Part shown: piece by piece, positions 17,091 through 25,331 of the stretch
How the letters are laid out: the number at the start of each line of letters is the position of its first letter
Numbering within the stretch: the first letter of the stretch is position 1
Origin: Paenibacillus sp. FSL H7-0737
Lineage (GTDB): Bacteria > Bacillota > Bacilli > Paenibacillales > Paenibacillaceae
Direction: 5' to 3'
Assembly (NCBI RefSeq): GCF_000758545.1
Contig: NZ_CP009279.1
Span: forward strand, 1,550,001-1,614,000
Length of the DNA stretch: 64,000 bases
The notes under the pieces: generated by a model
The model's input: only the letters and a program-made list of their open reading frames with translations
The model's database searches: none
Told to the model about the DNA's origin: nothing
Made by a program: the position numbers and the translations under genes

Positions 17091-20000
17091 TTAATTAATA
17101 GTTCCTAGTAATCTGGAAACAATTGCTGCAAACTCTGCTCTAGTAATATCTTTTTCAGGCTTAAATGTACTGTCTGCGTAACCTGTAATAATATTATTGG
17201 ATGCGAGTGCATCAATGGAATCATAATACCATGCATTTCTTGTAACATCTTTGAATGATGTGTTTCCAGTACCTGTTAGCTTAAAAGCTCGAGTGATTAG
17301 TGTCGCTAATTCACCACGACTAATCTTCTCATCTGGACGGAATCTTCCGTCACTATATCCGTTCATCAAGCCTGATCCAGCAGCTGCACCAATAAACTTA
17401 TTCGCCCAATGAGTTGGAGATACATCTATAAAGTTACTTTCTTGTCCTTCAAGTCCCATGTAAGTTGCAATTACTTTAATTGCTTCGGCACGAGTCAAAC
17501 CTGAATTTGGACGGAATGTTCCATCGGAATAACCGGTCAATAATCCCTTAGCAATTAGTGCGTCAATGCTTGCTTTTGCCCAATGATTCATTGTATCTAC
17601 AAAACTAACAACTTTCGGCTTATCTGCTGGTGTTATTGTTTCTGCAGGTGCCGTTGTTTCTATAGGCGTTGTTACTGCTGGAGGTGTACCTCCTCCAGTA
17701 TTTGGATTGGTTGGTCCATTATCTGTGTTTGGATTAGGATTAGTAGAGTTTGAAACATATTGAAGTGCTGGAGCAAATGTTGTAAGTAGTCTAGCTTGAC
17801 TTTGTTGCTCAAGGGCGTAGCCCATGCCTAAAATTTTTGCATCGTCCCATGCTCTACCAACCAGTTGCATAGAAATAGAATATCCGCTGTCATTCGTTCC
17901 TACAGGAACAACTACCGTAGGGAGACCCACATTAGAGGTTAATACGCCCGTGTTACGGTCAGAACTTAATTGAGAAGCTGATGCGTCATTGTTATATACA
18001 TCACTAATAAAACCTGCATAAACAACAGCATCAACGCCATTCGCGTCCATCCAGTTTTTAATAACTTCCTTATAGTCGGTTCTATACTTAATGTAATCTT
18101 GTACAGCTTGTTCAGTCATACGAGTTGGAGTACTATATCCTCTTTGATTATAGATAAGCACCTTATCTGAAGCTAGTACACTTGCTCCATCAATATAAGG
18201 GAAGTCCTTATGAAGCTCAATATAACGTGCCCAACCTTCAGTAGATCCATTAATACCTGAAGGACGACTAGGGCCTGATGGTACAGCTGACATTTCAACC
18301 ATTGTCGCCCCCGCTGCTTGAAGCTCTGAGAACTTATCCATCACTGCCCGTCCAGTATCATCATCAGCATATGCAGATACAAAGGAAGCAGGAATATATC
18401 CAATTTTCTTTCCTTTCAATGCATTAGCATCCAGAGATTCCTTCCAATCCACTGGACGCTTATGATCTGCATCAGCAGTGACTGTGAAAATATCTTGTGG
18501 GTCCGTACCCGTTGTAGTATTCAATATAATAGCTAGGTCAGTTACTGTTTTAGCAATGGGACCTGCATAATCTTGTCCCCAAGTGAGTGGAAGTACTCCT
18601 GTAGTACTTGCCATACCGTCTGTACCCCGGAAGCTTTTTAAGCTAGCGCCTGTAGTTGGTGCATAGAGAGATACCCCTGTTTGCGATCCCATTGCTGCTG
18701 CTGCAAAATCAGCTGCAACAGATACTGCAGACCCGCCGCTTGAGCCAAAAGATGTTTTTGATGGATAGAGTGCATTCCATGTTTGCTGCCAGCCGCTCTC
18801 ACTAAAGCTTCCGCTGTTAGCAAACTCAGAAGTATTTACTTTACCAATAATTACAGCTCCAGCTTCCCGCAGCTTTTTCACTTGGAATGCATCGGAATCA
18901 GGCTGCCAGCCTTCAAGAGCTTTACTGCCACCTGTAGTAGGCATATCCTTTGTGTCATAAATATCTTTTATCGCAATTGGAATACCCAATAAATCACCTT
19001 TTACACCTTGTGCACGGGCATCGTCAGCAGCTTTTGCTTGGTTAAGCGCAGTTTCAGATACATGCAGGAATGCATGGAATCCCAATTGTCCCTCATCGTA
19101 TACCTTGATTCTATCTAAATAGGCTTGAGTAATTTGTACAGAAGTAGTTTTACCATTAATCATATCCTTCTGCATTTCTGCAATTGATTTATTCTTAACA
19201 TCATACGGCGATGAAGTTATTAATTCTTTGGCCGCAGGAGCATTTGGAATATCCAGATGATCTCCAGTATCAAGTCCCTCTATAGCAGATATATCCCAGT
19301 TGCTAATTGAACGAATTTGTGCGTTTGTTAATCCTGTTACATCCAGCAGACTATTAAGTCCATCTAGCATAGCAACCAGATTTTTCAACCCTTCTTCACC
19401 AGCTTCTCCAACTTGTACATAATTTACTAGGGACTTCGATTCGCCCGGCCCAATATTGAGTGAATTAATGAACCCATAGAAATTCGCTTCATTTCCATAC
19501 TCAGCTAAGGGTACTGTGAATGGATCCTGTTGCTGATTCCCTAGACCTGTTAATCCATTATCAAACGGTTTTGGTGATCCCACTGCAACGCCTAGCGGCT
19601 TATTGTTTCTGGCACTGCTATCTACAACAATCCATGAATCATCTGTTGTTACCTTTAGATCGCCTGAGTAGGTTGCCTTAACTACTGAAGCATTTGTTGT
19701 TGTGCCATATCCTAAAGAGCCACCGAATGATACATCAACTTTTATAGCGACATCATTTTTATTAGTGAATGTATCAAAGAATCTCGTTCGATTATGAATA
19801 GTATCCACATACACCTCACGTGTTACAGTTACATTTCCTAGATTTACAGATTGAGCCGAAGTAAACTTATTAACGCCATCGTATTTCAAGTCAAACCCAC
19901 GCATCATTTGACCATTCATCAGTGGAGCTGAAGGCGAGGACACTTTAACAAAGATATTGCCGAAACCTTGTACTTGTGTAGCACCAACTGTACGCAAACT

Positions 20001-20243
20001 TCCTGTGTCTAAGCTAGGAGCAAAAACATCGTGAATCTCCCATACTGTGCCACTTTCTGAAGTAACTCTAGTTAAAGCGTCAGCTGTTTGGAACGGAATT
20101 ACACTCGTAGCAATAACAGATAACACAATTGAAGTAGCTATAAATTGCTTTTTACTCCAATTTTTTTTTGCAGGTGAATATTCAGATCGGGTGGAACCAG
20201 AATGATCTCTTTTAGTTTCACGTAGACGTTTGAACTTATTCAT
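17091..20243 (-). CDS. S-layer-anchored amidase-signature enzyme with three SLH domains
   Basis: A 1050-residue exported protein. It has a signal peptide after a basic N-terminus (about residues 31-56), then a beta-rich domain of about 270 residues that I do not recognise. The amidase-signature domain spans about residues 340-850. Its Ser-cisSer-Lys triad is visible as Lys426 (AIKDIYDT), Ser501 (GSSGGSA) and Ser525 (GSQTGVSLYAP); spacings of 75 and 24 equal those of K142/S217/S241 in fatty acid amide hydrolase. A Pro/Thr-rich linker leads to three SLH repeats (about residues 878-1050) that bind pyruvylated cell-wall polymer. It should hydrolyse an amide at the cell surface; the substrate is unknown. 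Confidence 0.88.
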   Translation of the reverse strand: MNKFKRLRETKRDHSGSTRSEYSPAKKNWSKKQFIATSIVLSVIATSVIPFQTADALTRVTSESGTVWEIHDVFAPSLDTGSLRTVGATQVQGFGNIFVKVSSPSAPLMNGQMMRGFDLKYDGVNKFTSAQSVNLGNVTVTREVYVDTIHNRTRFFDTFTNKNDVAIKVDVSFGGSLGYGTTTNASVVKATYSGDLKVTTDDSWIVVDSSARNNKPLGVAVGSPKPFDNGLTGLGNQQQDPFTVPLAEYGNEANFYGFINSLNIGPGESKSLVNYVQVGEAGEEGLKNLVAMLDGLNSLLDVTGLTNAQIRSISNWDISAIEGLDTGDHLDIPNAPAAKELITSSPYDVKNKSIAEMQKDMINGKTTSVQITQAYLDRIKVYDEGQLGFHAFLHVSETALNQAKAADDARAQGVKGDLLGIPIAIKDIYDTKDMPTTGGSKALEGWQPDSDAFQVKKLREAGAVIIGKVNTSEFANSGSFSESGWQQTWNALYPSKTSFGSSGGSAVSVAADFAAAAMGSQTGVSLYAPTTGASLKSFRGTDGMASTTGVLPLTWGQDYAGPIAKTVTDLAIILNTTTGTDPQDIFTVTADADHKRPVDWKESLDANALKGKKIGYIPASFVSAYADDDTGRAVMDKFSELQAAGATMVEMSAVPSGPSRPSGINGSTEGWARYIELHKDFPYIDGASVLASDKVLIYNQRGYSTPTRMTEQAVQDYIKYRTDYKEVIKNWMDANGVDAVVYAGFISDVYNNDASASQLSSDRNTGVLTSNVGLPTVVVPVGTNDSGYSISMQLVGRAWDDAKILGMGYALEQQSQARLLTTFAPALQYVSNSTNPNPNTDNGPTNPNTGGGTPPAVTTPIETTAPAETITPADKPKVVSFVDTMNHWAKASIDALIAKGLLTGYSDGTFRPNSGLTRAEAIKVIATYMGLEGQESNFIDVSPTHWANKFIGAAAGSGLMNGYSDGRFRPDEKISRGELATLITRAFKLTGTGNTSFKDVTRNAWYYDSIDALASNNIITGYADSTFKPEKDITRAEFAAIVSRLLGTIN

Positions 20244-20431
20244 GTGCGTAATCTCCTTTTCCTTTATGTATTTTATTATTTAATGTTAGGAAATATAACA
20301 CTAGTATTTGTTACAGTCAATAAATATTATCAATTTAATATATTTTGAGTTTGAAAAAAAGGAAAAAAAGGCTTTTTTGATTATTTTGTGTAATGTATAT
20401 GTGAAATATTATGTTAAATAGATAACGTTAT
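20244..20431. other. AT-rich region upstream of the amidase-SLH gene
   Basis: It contains the ribosome site AAAGGAGATTACGCAC on the minus strand and must contain the amidase promoter. I cannot pick the -35/-10 with confidence, and no gene is visible. Confidence 0.4.
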
Positions 20432-21010
20432 ATGATAGGTTTTAGGGGCCATAGGATATTGAGTATCTTCATCCGCCTGCATCATCAAAAACCTTTAATT
20501 TCACGAAATCAAAAAGAAGAGGAACAGCTAATAATTAACGGAGAATATTATGTTTTTCATTTCATGAAAGTGGAAGATTTCTATATGGGAGAATGGCATA
20601 AAGCGGAATCACTGATGATTCCAGATGCACGAGCCCGCAAGATCAATAATGGACATCCTGAAAAGAGTAAGGTATCTGCTGGGAAAGAAGCCATAAGAAT
20701 AGCCAGGTAGTATATCTGGAATAAGTGGGATTTCATTGTGGAAACCACTTTAGCGGGTGGTAACGTTATAAGGCAGATGAGGGATACAAAGGAACAAGGC
20801 TTTGAAATTATTGTGTTTTTATGTGGGACTAGAAGATGTTCGACTAAATATTGAATGTATTGCTCTACGTGTGAAAAACGGTGGCTATCATATTGAAACC
20901 GAGGATATTGTTAGACGCAATTTAACAAGTATGAATAATCTCACTTAGAGTTGATTGATCAATTAATTGTTATTGATAATAGTAAAGCTGTAATTGGTTT
21001 ATTTTTTTTG
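20432..21010 (+). pseudogene. Broken zeta-toxin-like kinase (predicted ABC-type ATPase family)
   Basis: Three frames together read as one zeta-toxin-type protein. Frame one gives IPDARARKINNGHPEKSKVS then AGKEAIRIAR, ended by a TAG at 20708. The same frame continues DFIVETTLAGGNVIRQMRDT then KEQGFEIIVF. After a frameshift near 20815 it reads YVGLEDVRLNIECIALRVKN then GGYHIETEDIVRR, and a last piece ends [13 protein letters not shown]. The order and motifs (ETTLAG, GGHxIxxxDIxRR, DNS) are those of zeta/PezT-like kinases. The N-terminal Walker A region is missing. No antitoxin gene is recognisable beside it. It runs directly into the truncated sigK copy. Confidence 0.7.
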
Positions 21011-21532
21011 ACATCACATCGTGTCCATAACCTCAAAAAATTCGATAATACTGGAGAAGACATGGAGGATCTGATCTCCATCGGCACGATCGGCCTGATT
21101 AAAGCCATCGAGAGCTATCGCCCGAATAAAGGGACAAAACTGGCCACATTTGCGGCTCGTTGTATTGAAAATGAAATCCTGATGCACCTTAGATCCTTGA
21201 AGAAAACACGGAAAGACGTATCTCTGCACGATCCAATTGGGACAGACAAAGAAGGTAATGAAATTACACTCATTGATATCCTCGGTTCGGAAGCGGATGA
21301 TGTTATTAAAGAAGTGGATTTGAAGATCGAGAAGAGCAAGAAGAGCAAGATATATCGAAACCTCGATATATTGGATGACAGGGAAAAAGAAGTTGTCGTT
21401 GGTCGGTTTGGATTGGATACAGGCGGGGAAGAGAGGACACAGAGGGAGATTGCGAAGGAGCTGGGAATTTCGCGGATAGAGAAGCGGGCACTCATGAAGC
21501 TGTATCATGAGTTTTATAAGGCTAAGCGCTAG
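21008..21532 (+). pseudogene. 5'-truncated second copy of sigK
   Basis: From about 21024 the frame encodes a SigK segment beginning [20 protein letters not shown] and running to the C-terminus, matching residues about 64-233 of the intact protein. The first 63 residues (pro-sequence and start of region 2) are replaced by unrelated sequence ending TTGACATCACATCGTG. Two in-frame indels are present: an extra KSK near residue 97 of this segment and loss of five residues (SYVSR) in the recognition helix. Otherwise I find no amino-acid change from the intact copy, although many third positions differ. An ATG far upstream in frame (20951) could give 193 residues, but a working sigma factor is unlikely. 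Confidence 0.8.
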
Positions 21533-21572
21533 GATCTTAAATAATAACTAAAGATTCACTATAGAGTGTTTT

Positions 21573-21606
21573 AAAAGCGACTTGCCAACAGGGGAGTTGC
21601 TTTTTT
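21573..21606 (+). terminator. Terminator after the second sigK copy
   Basis: AAAGCGACTTGCC-AACAGG-GGAGTTGCTTTTTT, clearly related to the hairpin after the intact sigK. Confidence 0.65.
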
Positions 21607-21667
21607 GTTAATTCAATTAGTTGGGATAAATGAACAAAAAAACATATTCAGAAAATTATCTTTTTAG

Positions 21668-21743
21668 CTGCTGAGGGCGGGGGGGCGAACCCGTACGGTA
21701 CTCACGTACGCAAGATTTTAAGTTCTGCGCTTCTACCTACTGC
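21668..21743 (-). pseudogene. tRNA-Leu(TAA) remnant lacking its 5' end
   Basis: On the minus strand the sequence follows bacterial tRNA-Leu from the D-loop onward: GCGCAGAACTTAAAATCTTGCG is the anticodon arm with anticodon TAA, GTACGTGAGTACCGTAC is the long variable arm, GGGTTCGCCCCCC is the T-arm region, and GCCCTCAGCA is the 3' acceptor strand. The matching 5' acceptor strand TGAGGGC is absent and T-stem pairing is damaged, so it is not functional. Confidence 0.65.
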
Positions 21744-22033
21744 AATTCACCGTGATCCCGATCATTTTGGTGGTCGGATCAGCCTCCTTTGCCTTCCGGT
21801 GGTAGACGCCGGAAAGCAGAACGATAGGCTGCCTGGGTAACACCGTGTAGGTTCGCTCCTCCATCGCAATGGCATACATAGAGCAGCATACATAGAGCAG
21901 CTCGAAATCGTACAGCCTCCTTCTCGGGAACAAGCGAGGTGCGATCCTCTGGAACTGTGCGTAATGGATGGAGGGAGTCCGCTCCTGGAAGGAGACTCGC
22001 TTGCGGACCGGTGTTGGAGAGGGGGTGGTTCAT
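21739..22033 (-). pseudogene. Remnant of an AraC-family regulator (cupin sensor part)
   Basis: The minus strand reads RRLYDFELLYVC, then AMEERTYTVLPRQPIVLLSG and VYHRKAKEADPTTKMIGI, which is the N-terminal cupin of AraC-type sugar regulators. The C-terminal helix-turn-helix domain is missing. A 14-base tandem duplication (CATACATAGAGCAG at 21873-21886 and 21887-21900) sits inside it and shifts the frame. It is probably the former regulator of the sugar genes that follow on the plus strand. Confidence 0.5.
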
Positions 22034-22183
22034 AGCGGGACAGCTCCCTTACATAGAATTAGACAGAATAACGGAATCGTGCAAAAAGTAACTTTCTTAG
22101 CTAAATAAAACTATCCATCATTCTTATATAATAAAGGTAACAAGGTATCATAACTGGATAAAAGTTATTCTGTATTAATCCGG

Positions 22184-22189
22184 TATAAT
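22184..22189 (+). promoter_or_regulatory. Candidate -10 element for the oxidoreductase gene
   Basis: TATAAT in an AT-rich stretch about 150 bases before the next start codon. No good -35 hexamer is visible. The predicted leader includes a small hairpin around GGGAGACTTCGGCTTCTCCC (22259-22278). Confidence 0.3.
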
Positions 22190-22341
22190 ACAAATGTAGT
22201 AGAAGGATATGCATGAAGAATGGTAAATCATCAATACCCAAGAAGACTAGACGCTGTAGGGAGACTTCGGCTTCTCCCAACATGGAGCTTGGATTAACAT
22301 AAAATAACCTCCGCGAGTGAGAAGGATAGGATGGATGCATC

Positions 22342-23364
22342 ATGAAAAGGTACGGGGCGGTCGTGATAGGCTGCGGTTATATGGGCTCTCTCCACTTGGA
22401 CGCGATATCACGACAGGAGCGGGTCCGGTTGATCGGCGTGGTGGATTGGAACCGGGACAGGGCCTCCTTAGTGGCAGGCCAATACGGAGCCGAGTGTTGG
22501 AGCACGGATTACCGGGCCTTGATCGAGCGTGACGATGTGGATCTGGTTATTATCGCCACGTACCCGTCCTCCCATCTGGAGATCGCAAAAGATTGTCTCG
22601 CTGCAGGGAAGCATATCCTATGCGAGAAGCCGATGGCGGGCAATGCACGGGAAACGCAGGAATTCATGAAGCTGGCCCGTGGAGCCAAAACCAAGGTCCT
22701 GATCGGTCACATCCTTCGCCATAACACCACGTACCAGGCGGTTATGAAGATGATCCGGGAGGGCGCTATCGGCTTCCCCTTGGTCATCCGGTTATCCCAA
22801 TTGAAGCCCTCCAAAAACTGGGCTTCCCAATTGTCCCTGCTCCGGGACGTCTCGCCGATCGTGGATTGCGGCGTTCATTATATCGATGTGATGCGTTGGG
22901 CTACAGGGGCGGACGTGGTAAGCGTCAACGGGATTGGGCAGCGTCTCTATGAAGAAGTCCCGCCGTACACTTACAATTACGGACTAATGACCCTCCGTCT
23001 GTCGGACGGCTCCATCGGCTACTTTGAGACGGGATGGGGCAAGGGGATTCCGACTGATAACCGGAAGGAATTCATCGGACCCGCAGGCCGGATCCGTATC
23101 ATCTACAAGAACGATCGACCGCGAGAGGATCAGCATTTGGGAAATCTGGTCGAGGTCGAAGACCACCGGAAAGGAACGTTCCGGCAGATCAATATGGACT
23201 TCTCCGTGAAGCCTACGGGTGCCCAACTGGACTATTTCCTGTCCATGCTGGAGAACAACTTGCCCGCTATACCGGCAATGGAGGATGCTTGCCGGGCGAT
23301 GGAGATCGCTCTCCTGGCCGACCGGGCGATTCATGAAGGAATTACGTTACCTTGCGCGAAATAA
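22342..23364 (+). CDS. Gfo/Idh/MocA family oxidoreductase
   Basis: A 340-residue NAD(P)-dependent sugar or inositol oxidoreductase. The Rossmann motif is VIGCGYMGSLH (residues 8-18), the catalytic-region motif CEKPM is near residue 96, and CGVHYIDVMRW near residue 178 carries the usual His/Asp. Length is typical and the frame is intact. Its GC content is visibly higher than that of the flanking genes, which suggests a different origin. It is followed by the broken end of a sugar isomerase gene and a CBM9-like protein, pointing to a former sugar-catabolic operon. Substrate unknown. Confidence 0.9.
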   Translation: MKRYGAVVIGCGYMGSLHLDAISRQERVRLIGVVDWNRDRASLVAGQYGAECWSTDYRALIERDDVDLVIIATYPSSHLEIAKDCLAAGKHILCEKPMAGNARETQEFMKLARGAKTKVLIGHILRHNTTYQAVMKMIREGAIGFPLVIRLSQLKPSKNWASQLSLLRDVSPIVDCGVHYIDVMRWATGADVVSVNGIGQRLYEEVPPYTYNYGLMTLRLSDGSIGYFETGWGKGIPTDNRKEFIGPAGRIRIIYKNDRPREDQHLGNLVEVEDHRKGTFRQINMDFSVKPTGAQLDYFLSMLENNLPAIPAMEDACRAMEIALLADRAIHEGITLPCAK

Positions 23365-23369
23365 TGGTG

Positions 23370-23680
23370 GGCCAACATGGTGATGGTAACAGGGGGTGGT
23401 CCGGTGCATGGTGTACACCTGCTGAAGGACTATATCGTCCACACCCATGTGAAGGACGGCATCCGACATCAGCTGCTCGAACCGAGGGATGTATACGGTG
23501 CCGTCGGGTACCAGCCGCTGGATCATCAACGGATTGCAGAGCTTGTAAGCTCCGGAGCCATATTCCAGGAGGTTCCGTTGGGCGAGAGGAAGGGCCGCCT
23601 TGCAGGAGAGCGGATACGGGGAGGATGCGCCCGAGAGGGATATAGAGCGGGCGGTCTCCTTCATCCTCCAATACAGGTAA
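23370..23680 (+). pseudogene. C-terminal remnant of a sugar phosphate isomerase/epimerase (TIM barrel)
   Basis: One frame gives HGVHLLKDYIVHTHVKDGIR and IFQEVPLGER, the late strands of xylose-isomerase-like TIM barrels. A second frame gives ESGYGEDAPERDIERAVSFI and ends LQYR at the TAA 23678-23680, the usual C-terminus. About 25-30 residues between PLGEG and the final helix are missing, and the N-terminal half is absent. Such isomerases often partner Gfo/Idh oxidoreductases, as here. Confidence 0.6.
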
Positions 23681-23825
23681 CGGCAGACGGCCGTGCGAAA
23701 TCTCGGGGATCGAAACTGCGTATTGGAAACCGGGGAATCGCGGCGGATCTAAATAATCAAGTTAATTAATGGGGTTGTTTTGCTGTGTTAGCCCCAGTGG
23801 GATTCCGAACAGAAGGGAATGAACC

Positions 23826-24458
23826 ATGGAAAGAAAATTAGAAACCTTAGTAATTTCCCGCCTGGCAAATCAGACGGATGGTTCAGATACAGAAGAAGTC
23901 CAGATCATCAAGCAGTATCAATGGCTTAAAGGGTATAACCCGGTCGTTACAGCAAGATTAAATTACAGTCAGGAGGATCTGAAGCTTCAGTTTAAGGTTT
24001 ACGAAAAGAATCCAATACGAACATATAGAAACATGAATGATCCCGTGTATAAGGATAGCTGCATCGAGTTCTTTTTTCAGCCTACTCCTGATTCGGACCA
24101 GCGCTATATGAATTTCGAATTTAATGCGAATGGCGCAATTCTCTTGCAGATAGGAGCGGATCGGTATGATCGCTTCCCAATCACTATCAATCCGGCACTT
24201 TTCCACGTCCTATGCACCACGGATCAAATCAATGTTAAAGGAGAAGTCTATTGGGAATTAAGCTTTTCGATCTCATGGGCTTGGGTACAATCTTATTTTT
24301 CGGATTTTCGGGTAGTACCGGGAAAAAGGATAAGAGGTAACTTTTACAAGTGCGGCGACGATACGACCTATCCGCATTTTGGAACATGGAGCAAAGTTCA
24401 TTCGAACAAACCAGATTTTCATAGAAGCTGTGATTTTGGGATTCTGTACTTAGAGTAA
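23826..24458 (+). CDS. Carbohydrate-binding family 9-like protein
   Basis: A 210-residue protein without a signal peptide. Its pattern follows the CBM9-like family: WLKGYNPVVTARLNYSQEDL, VYKDSCIEFFFQPT, YMNFEFNANGAIL, YWELSFSISWAW, and the C-terminal KPDFHRSCDFGILYLE. These proteins have a beta-sandwich related to CBM9 but are often cytoplasmic and of unknown role beside sugar genes. The ribosome site GAAGGGAATG and ATG are clear. It probably belonged to the same sugar operon as the oxidoreductase upstream. Confidence 0.75.
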   Translation: MERKLETLVISRLANQTDGSDTEEVQIIKQYQWLKGYNPVVTARLNYSQEDLKLQFKVYEKNPIRTYRNMNDPVYKDSCIEFFFQPTPDSDQRYMNFEFNANGAILLQIGADRYDRFPITINPALFHVLCTTDQINVKGEVYWELSFSISWAWVQSYFSDFRVVPGKRIRGNFYKCGDDTTYPHFGTWSKVHSNKPDFHRSCDFGILYLE

Positions 24459-24485
24459 CTGCGAAATGCAGCGTCAATGAATAAC

Positions 24486-24530
24486 TTCCGAAGCCGCATA
24501 TACGGGGTTGGAGGTTTTTTATATTTTTTA
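24486..24530 (+). terminator. Weak terminator after the CBM9-like gene
   Basis: ACTTCCGAAGCCG pairs imperfectly, with several G-T pairs, with CGGGGTTGGAGGT, followed by TTTTTTATATTTTTT. Confidence 0.45.
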
Positions 24531-24619
24531 GGGAAATTAGTCAAATAGAAACAAGATTGATATCATTTCAAATTAAATATAGGTTTATATCTCTATTTGG
24601 TAAATAAGTGAGGGAATAT

Positions 24620-24865
24620 ATGGAAAAAGTTATGGATATAATCAACAAATGGAACCCAATCGAAATATACCCATTATTGGAGGACGAATATCAATCTGAA
24701 TCAAAACAGATTATGATAGCGGATATAAATTCTGAATCAGCAGAAACATTGGCTAAAGAGATTTTTAATGTATTTAACGAAAGTTTTGGAAAAAAGTTCA
24801 AGAAATCTCTCAAAGAATGTGAGGTAATCGCTGAAGAAATACTAAGATGCAAGCTTGAAAGCTAA
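24620..24865 (+). CDS. DUF1871-family small protein
   Basis: An 81-residue acidic, helical, soluble protein. The opening MEKVMDIINKWNPIEIYPLL followed by EDEYQSE matches the DUF1871 (YugE-like) pattern, in which a WDP-type motif is followed by a conserved DEY. I use the ATG at 24620 because GAGGG lies 6 bases before it; a GTG at 24608 has no ribosome site. Function is unknown. It begins a run of small, low-GC genes with no metabolic link to the sugar genes before it. Confidence 0.65.
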   Translation: MEKVMDIINKWNPIEIYPLLEDEYQSESKQIMIADINSESAETLAKEIFNVFNESFGKKFKKSLKECEVIAEEILRCKLES

Positions 24866-25331
24866 CAGGTTATCAAATTTGATAGTGCATCATACCTTTC
24901 AACAGTTCTTTTTTTGTGGGGCTACCAGTGCCGAATGAAACCTTCATTTAACCAATAACACACTTAACCCATTTAATGCCGTTGTAATAATTATTGAGTT
25001 CTTTTATACGCACGATGGTTACTATTGAGTTTACTCTAAGGGAAAAGAGAAGTCCTTTATGGCTTTATTAACTATAATGGAAGAAGCATAAATAAGCCTC
25101 ATTGAATAACTTTACGTGGAGAAGTGGGTACAATAGGCTGTTATGCCAGGCGAATCACTTGCGGTTTGCTGCTATTCGCAAGTAATCGTGCCCATAGAGG
25201 CTCCGCGTCAAGGGGACATACTAAAGATGGTTTATCTTCTAGATACATTAGAAATTTCTCGTCCCAAAAAGAGGAATTTTATAAAAATAGTAAAATTGTA
25301 TAAAGTACAATAACTAATAGGAGTTGCTTCA
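24866..25331. other. 466-base gap without a supported gene
   Basis: A stem CACTTGCG / CGCAAGTA lies at about 25156-25191. No reading frame on either strand looks like a protein family I know. The last bases give the ribosome site TAATAGGAGTTGC for the next gene. Confidence 0.35.

Noticed and set aside
20951..21023. N-terminal extension making the second sigK copy a complete gene
   Set aside because: The upstream residues match the end of the zeta-like remnant, not the SigK pro-region, so the sigma factor lacks its N-terminal third.
25156..25191. Possible riboswitch or leader hairpin
   Set aside because: Only one short stem is visible and no known riboswitch core could be matched.
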